Source: Halocafeteria seosinensis
Lineage: Eukaryota; Sar; Bigyra; Bicosoecida
Length of the DNA: 38,742 nt
Reading direction: 5' to 3'
NCBI GenBank assembly: GCA_001687465.1
Contig: LVLI01000573.1
Location: 1 to 38,742, forward strand
The stretch's first letter is position 1, and each line of letters starts with the position of its first letter. A program made the position numbers and the translations under genes. Positions 34,674-38,742 of this stretch are shown here, in pieces. The notes beneath the pieces are model-generated. The model was not told the DNA's origin and did not search any database. It saw only the letters and a list, made by a program, of their open reading frames with translations.

Positions 34674-37157
34674 ATGAGCCAACAACAGCATCCCTCGTCA
34701 GGAACGTCGAGTTTTCCTCCATCGGTTGCCAGCGTTAGTCCGACGACAACAACGCAAGCACTAGATGACTCAACTGCTGTGACTAATGCGCTTCAAGCGT
34801 TTCAAGGGCCTCTGCGTTTCAGCCACCCTCCGTCAGCGCCCATGACACCACCTGCAGAAGCACCATGCACTCCACCTCCCGTGCAGCACCGCGAACCACC
34901 TACACCTATGCGCACGCCGACTCCACTGAGGACGACCAAGCCAGCTTCAGCATCCTATCGTTCACCCGGTCTCACACGAAGTCGGAGAAATTCCATTGAT
35001 ACCCCCTTCAAGAATCCGTTCTTGAGTCCAGCAAGTGATTCTCAAATTGATAGCGGCGGAAACTACAGGGCTACAGCCGCTACGTCCAGGTGCCTCTTTG
35101 ATCAAGAAGTCGAACAAGCAGGAATGAGCTTTGCAGTGCGGAGTGCAAGTGGGAGTGCCGGTGACCCTGGTAATGATAAAAATTGCACTGTCTCTTCATT
35201 TGGCAAGTTTCTCGACGAATATCAAGACCTTGGTCTGCTTGGGTCTGGAAGGTAGGTTAAATCGGTATTCGTGCTGTGTATACATTTCTTGCGACGCCTA
35301 CCTCCATTTCCTGCAGCTTCGGTCAAGTCATCAAAGCCAGAAAGCATATTGATGGAAACTTGTACGCCATTAAGCGCAGTATTCGTCCTGTCTACAGTTA
35401 TCACGAGAAACACGACCTCCTGCGAGAAGTAAGCTAGATGACCATGTGTCTTCTGTGCATGAATGTTTGCAACGGATAGTACTTCACCGGTGCAGGTCCA
35501 CGCATTGAGCTCAATCGAGGAGAGTGAACATATTGTTCGCTATTACACGGCATGGGAAGAAGACTCCTACATATACGTTTGCAATGAGTTAATGGACTCC
35601 AATGCCAACTTGTTCAAGAGAGAATTCCTATCCTATACGTTCCACTCGACTCTCCCTGAGACTGTCCTAATTGAAATCCTGCGGCAGTGTCTTCACGGTT
35701 TACGCGATCTCCATGAACATGACCCCTCTATCGCGCATCTGGATATCAAGCCAGAGAACATCTTCTTCAAGTTTCCCCACGATAACCATGTGCGACGCAA
35801 TGAAGATAGCGTCGTCGAAGACTCTACCAAGAAGGAAACATTCGGGGCAATGCTTACGAAAAGGCAGTCTGCTTTACGAAAACTGGGTACATTCAAACTT
35901 GGTGACCTTGGGTTGGCTGTGCGAGCCGATTGCAACAAAGACATCATGGAAGGAGATGCAAAGTACGAAACACACATGCATAGAAATTTGTTAGTAATTA
36001 TATCGGCAAACGTATCTATGCGATGCAGGTATCTGAGTTGCGAACTACTAAGAGGGAACAGTGCCGACGTCTCAAAGGCTGATATCTTTTCCTTGGGAGC
36101 CTCAATCTACGAACTAGCACTGCCCCGAGATGAAGAACTACCTGGATCTGGCGAAGCTTGGCATAAATTTCGCAAGGAAATACCCCCCTTGAAAAATTAT
36201 TCGTCGTCATTCAACGGCTTGCTTAAGTCGATGTTGGTAAGTTTTGTTGAGGGCAAAACTCTTTCTCCCTGCCTGTCCATGCACGTTTGTTATATTACGG
36301 CACAGCTACCGGATCCAACTGCAAGGCCTTCAGCTGCTATGCTGCTGCATCACAAGCTCATGCGATCGGATATGGAACGTAGTTTGGTTAGAGCTAAACT
36401 GATGAACAAGTATTTGTACAATGAATTGGCAAAAGCTGTATCCATTGCCGCAAAAACATCTGGAGAACTCCGGCACCAAACCTATTATGAAGCAATGGAC
36501 AGGAAGAAAAGCAAACGCACTCGGAGGCATAATTCAATGTCTTGTGAGAATGTCGGTACAGGAAGTGCAATTGACGGCAGCAAATGGAGCGAAGGAGAAA
36601 CCATCAAGGGAAATGCAACTGCACCAAATTCTGCAAGTGCTGCAGGAGGCGTGGAGGTGCGGTACCAACACGGTAGAGCTCTGGCAGAAGGGTTATTATC
36701 TATGCCCTCTTCCACAGCTTGCGGGCATTCAGTACAAGGGTCTTCCTCCTCCAAACGTCAAAAGTTGCATCAGCGACCTCTCACGGATGGCAAGGACTCT
36801 TCTCAGGAGCCCTCAATTTTGGACTACATGAATACCAAGGGAGAAACGAGTGGCGAAACTGGAATCTCTCACTCCGAGTGCTCTCAGCTAGACACAGCAG
36901 ATACGCGACCCTTTTTGTCGATTAGATGCACTAGTAGTTTGGGAACCGACGTCTGGCCAGATGAATCGCTAACCCCAAATGTGGCAACCTCCTTCCCTGC
37001 CACGACTGAGCTTACTCGTTGTGCGTCGTTCAGCTCTGTCATGTCAGGGGCTTCCCCCGGCATAGAGACAATGGGCCTCTATGTGTGCGAGGAAGATAGA
37101 CGAGAGGCTCGCGCTCGTGTGGAGAATTTTGTGTCTCGAGCATGGAACAGGAAGTAG
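34674..37157 (+). CDS. WEE1: Wee1-type protein kinase
   Basis: Five exons: 34674-35251, 35317-35428, 35496-35962, 36029-36236 and 36306-37157; the product is 738 aa. A disordered N-terminal region of about 175 residues is rich in P, S and T with several S/T-P sites (PMRTPTPLRTTKP), likely phosphorylation targets. The kinase domain runs about 180-470. Its features are the glycine loop GSGSFGQV, Lys212 in YAIK, HIVRYYTAWEE, the catalytic loop HLDIKPEN (Asp313), and GDLGLA in place of DFG (Asp367), a mark of Wee1 kinases. EGDAKYLSCELLRG and VSKADIFSLGASIYELA, then LPDPTARPSA, are also Wee1-like. The C-terminal 270 residues are S-rich and unrecognised. Wee1 places the inhibitory phosphate on CDK1 before mitosis. 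No membrane segment is seen, so it is Wee1 rather than Myt1. Introns 3 and 4 are stop-free and in frame. Confidence 0.92.
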
Positions 37158-37167
37158 GATCTGAATC

Positions 37168-38116
37168 TTATTCTGATGGTGGTCGTAATCCTGGAGCACT
37201 CCTCAAGGGCGGGACGCCCGATACGTCCTGAGATGGAGGCGCCTTAGACTGCATCAGAGCGGTATGATTACCCCTCTATTTTTTGTCTTCAGCTCCCCAG
37301 TGAAGAACTCACTTACTCGTTCTGTCATAGTCCCTCTTATAGGGTCGTATTCATGCGTAGGGGTACGCTCTGGTCGATACTTGTCGTTGTTTGCCTGCTA
37401 GCAAATACACAAGCAGCTGACAAGATTCCATGATACTCAGATGTTCTTCAGGGGATATCTTACTCGCGCTCCACCGAAGCGGAACTGCTTTTCAACGAAG
37501 TCCTGTGACTGCTCCTCTCCATTTACTATATTATATGACTCATTCGTTTTCTTCGACTCCAACTGAAAAGGCTTTGTATAAATCTGCGTAACAATCGCAA
37601 GTTGTCAGGAGGGGAATGTCCACTAAAACTTGTAACAGCGGTAGTATATGCTTACGTGTGGAGGGGGAGGACTTTCCTGAGCGGATTTCCATGCGCTGTG
37701 CATAGTACTTTGGAATTCAGTTTCTTCCTCACCCAATGTAAAATTAGCACGGTCCTTGTTTCCTTTGCTGAGGCGTTCTGGTGGTTGAGACTTTTGATAT
37801 TTCGACGAGAGTACAGAGGATTCCTGCTCATCGTAACTCGCTTGGACGGTGGTACGGAAGTGCTCCTTAGATGAAGTGGCATTGCCGTCTGCAAATATGG
37901 ACCCAACGCTACCCTTTTCCATTTCTAGTTTTCTTGCTCTTGTTGGGTTAGCGCTTTTGGAAGTTTCGTCCTGCATCATTTAGCTCGCCGTCCTCAACTC
38001 AAGCACACCCTTCAGGAACCAATCTCTTGTCTTACCTTGGGTGCCTCCGGAATGGACATACCAGTCGAAAAATGGCTGTCTTGAGCCTTTCGATTAGCTC
38101 TTCCTTCGGCATTCAT
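37168..38116 (-). CDS. Five-exon orphan protein, possible axonemal microtubule-associated protein
   Basis: Minus-strand exons at 38036-38116, 37656-37970, 37464-37583, 37317-37394 and 37168-37248. All are multiples of three, with GT-AG introns of 65-72 nt, giving 224 aa. The long middle exon alone would look like an isolated frame. The product is hydrophilic and lacks membrane or signal segments. A short aromatic motif recurs: DSHFSTG, KEHFRTT, RANFTLG, KQFRFG; around it lie TTVQASYDEQ and FQSTMHSAW. Proteins built of such short, spaced motifs are common among ciliary microtubule-binding or inner-lumen proteins, and this organism has motile-cilium genes; the assignment is inference. The end is proline-rich (GLRPPSE). 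It converges on the Wee1-type gene with 10 bp between the stop codons. Confidence 0.7.
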
Positions 38117-38410
38117 CGTTGCTAGAAGGGGGACACTTGGTCGCTGCTCGTCGCAACAAAGACGATCAATTATGGGGACTTACACAAAATCGTACAGACA
38201 CCAAAAACTTCACTCGTAAGGAAGTAACTCAACAATTCACTCGCTAAGCCAACTCTTTTTCCCCTATAGCATCGGCAGTAAACGGACGAGTTCTTCGTCT
38301 GCGACCGCACCAGCGGGGCTGAGCGGGCGCTCTTTTGTCGCTTGCGGTTGAAGTAAAAAGCGACGAAAAGTTTGCTTGCTTGATAGCAAGTTGATACGGC
38401 AGGAACAGTG

Positions 38411-38500
38411 TTGGGGCACACCGTGCCGGCACGAGGCACGACCCCCCCTGTGCCGCGCCGCGGCGCGGCACACGGGCACGGGGGTCGAGGGTGTGCCCAA
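38411..38500. repeat. GC-rich imperfect inverted repeat with a perfect 24-bp palindromic core
   Basis: The core at 38449-38472 is two 12-base arms, TGTGCCGCGCCG and its reverse complement, without a spacer. It is flanked by C7 on the left and by G-rich sequence on the right. Outer arms TTGGGGCACACC (38411-38422) and GGGTGTGCCCAA (38489-38500) also pair, with one bulge. The left arm holds an extra 10-bp palindrome (GTGCCGGCAC). The whole could fold into a long hairpin. Nothing else is recognised from 38117 to the end of the window. Confidence 0.85.
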
Positions 38501-38742
38501 TTGGCAAAACTCAAATGCCAAATATTAGACTTGGAAATTGCAGGATATAGCCCCGTGGAACGATATACAAGCATCCGCAGAAGATATATCAGTACCAGTT
38601 CCGAGTATCTGCCAATAGGATGCGAAAGTCAGACGTATGGAGATGCTTCAGTGGCCCATTTAAGGGTTCAGACGATGCACTTGTGGTGCAGTCTAGCTGA
38701 GAGTGAAACAGGGTCGCTTTTTTCGGCTACCAAGCGTGGATG

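Overview
The window is nuclear DNA of a eukaryote. Genes are split by short GT-AG introns, mostly 58-86 nt with donors such as GTAAGT or GTACGT. There is a Pol III tRNA-Ser gene, and the proteins belong to eukaryotic families (DCAF1, eIF5A, Wee1 kinase, VPS9 and PX proteins, an UNC93-like carrier). A CASC1/IC97-type axonemal dynein protein means the organism builds motile cilia at some life stage. Together with intermediate GC and very compact spacing, this suggests a flagellated protist or microalga. The lineage cannot be fixed from the sequence alone. I rebuilt exons by hand from frame, splice sites and family conservation; in every multi-exon model the exon phases add up to an intact frame.

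Layout. 1-800: no gene seen. 801-6769 (+): DCAF1 in five exons, tail to tail with spermidine synthase (6808-7919, -). 8172-9579 (+): a five-exon triple-KH protein with a possible myristoylation site. 9797-10486 (-): an unrecognised one-pass membrane protein. 11521-12362 (-): a frameshifted 3' end of a retrotransposon, directly downstream of tRNA-Ser(AGA) (13008-13089, -). 13090-15498: about 2.4 kb with no supported gene, holding a 48-bp tandem duplication. 15499-17544 (-): VPS9-domain protein. 17645-18489 (-): PX-domain protein. 19033-20921 (-): multi-pass membrane metallophosphoesterase, divergent from 21186-23244 (+): betaine-aldehyde-type dehydrogenase in eight exons. 23467-27113 (+): CASC1/IC97. 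27383-28375 (-): eIF5A. 28800-29075 (-): small orphan frame. 29503-31304 (-): UNC93-like membrane protein. 32255-32902 (-): unrecognised Q/S/E-rich protein. 34674-37157 (+): Wee1-type kinase, ending 10 bp from a five-exon orphan (37168-38116, -) that looks like an axonemal microtubule-associated protein. 38411-38500: GC-rich inverted repeat with a perfect 24-bp palindrome.

Functionally this is mostly housekeeping: ubiquitin ligase receptor, polyamine synthesis, the eIF5A that uses spermidine for hypusine, endosomal Rab/phosphoinositide factors, cell-cycle control and cilia. It is not one pathway. Links worth noting are the adjacent PX and VPS9 genes (both endosomal types), the presence of both spermidine synthase and eIF5A, and one clear plus one possible cilium gene. 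I see no clear undescribed multi-gene system. The most unusual items are the KH protein whose three GXXG loops all lack the final glycine, the retroelement remnant beside the tRNA, and the short-motif orphan next to Wee1.
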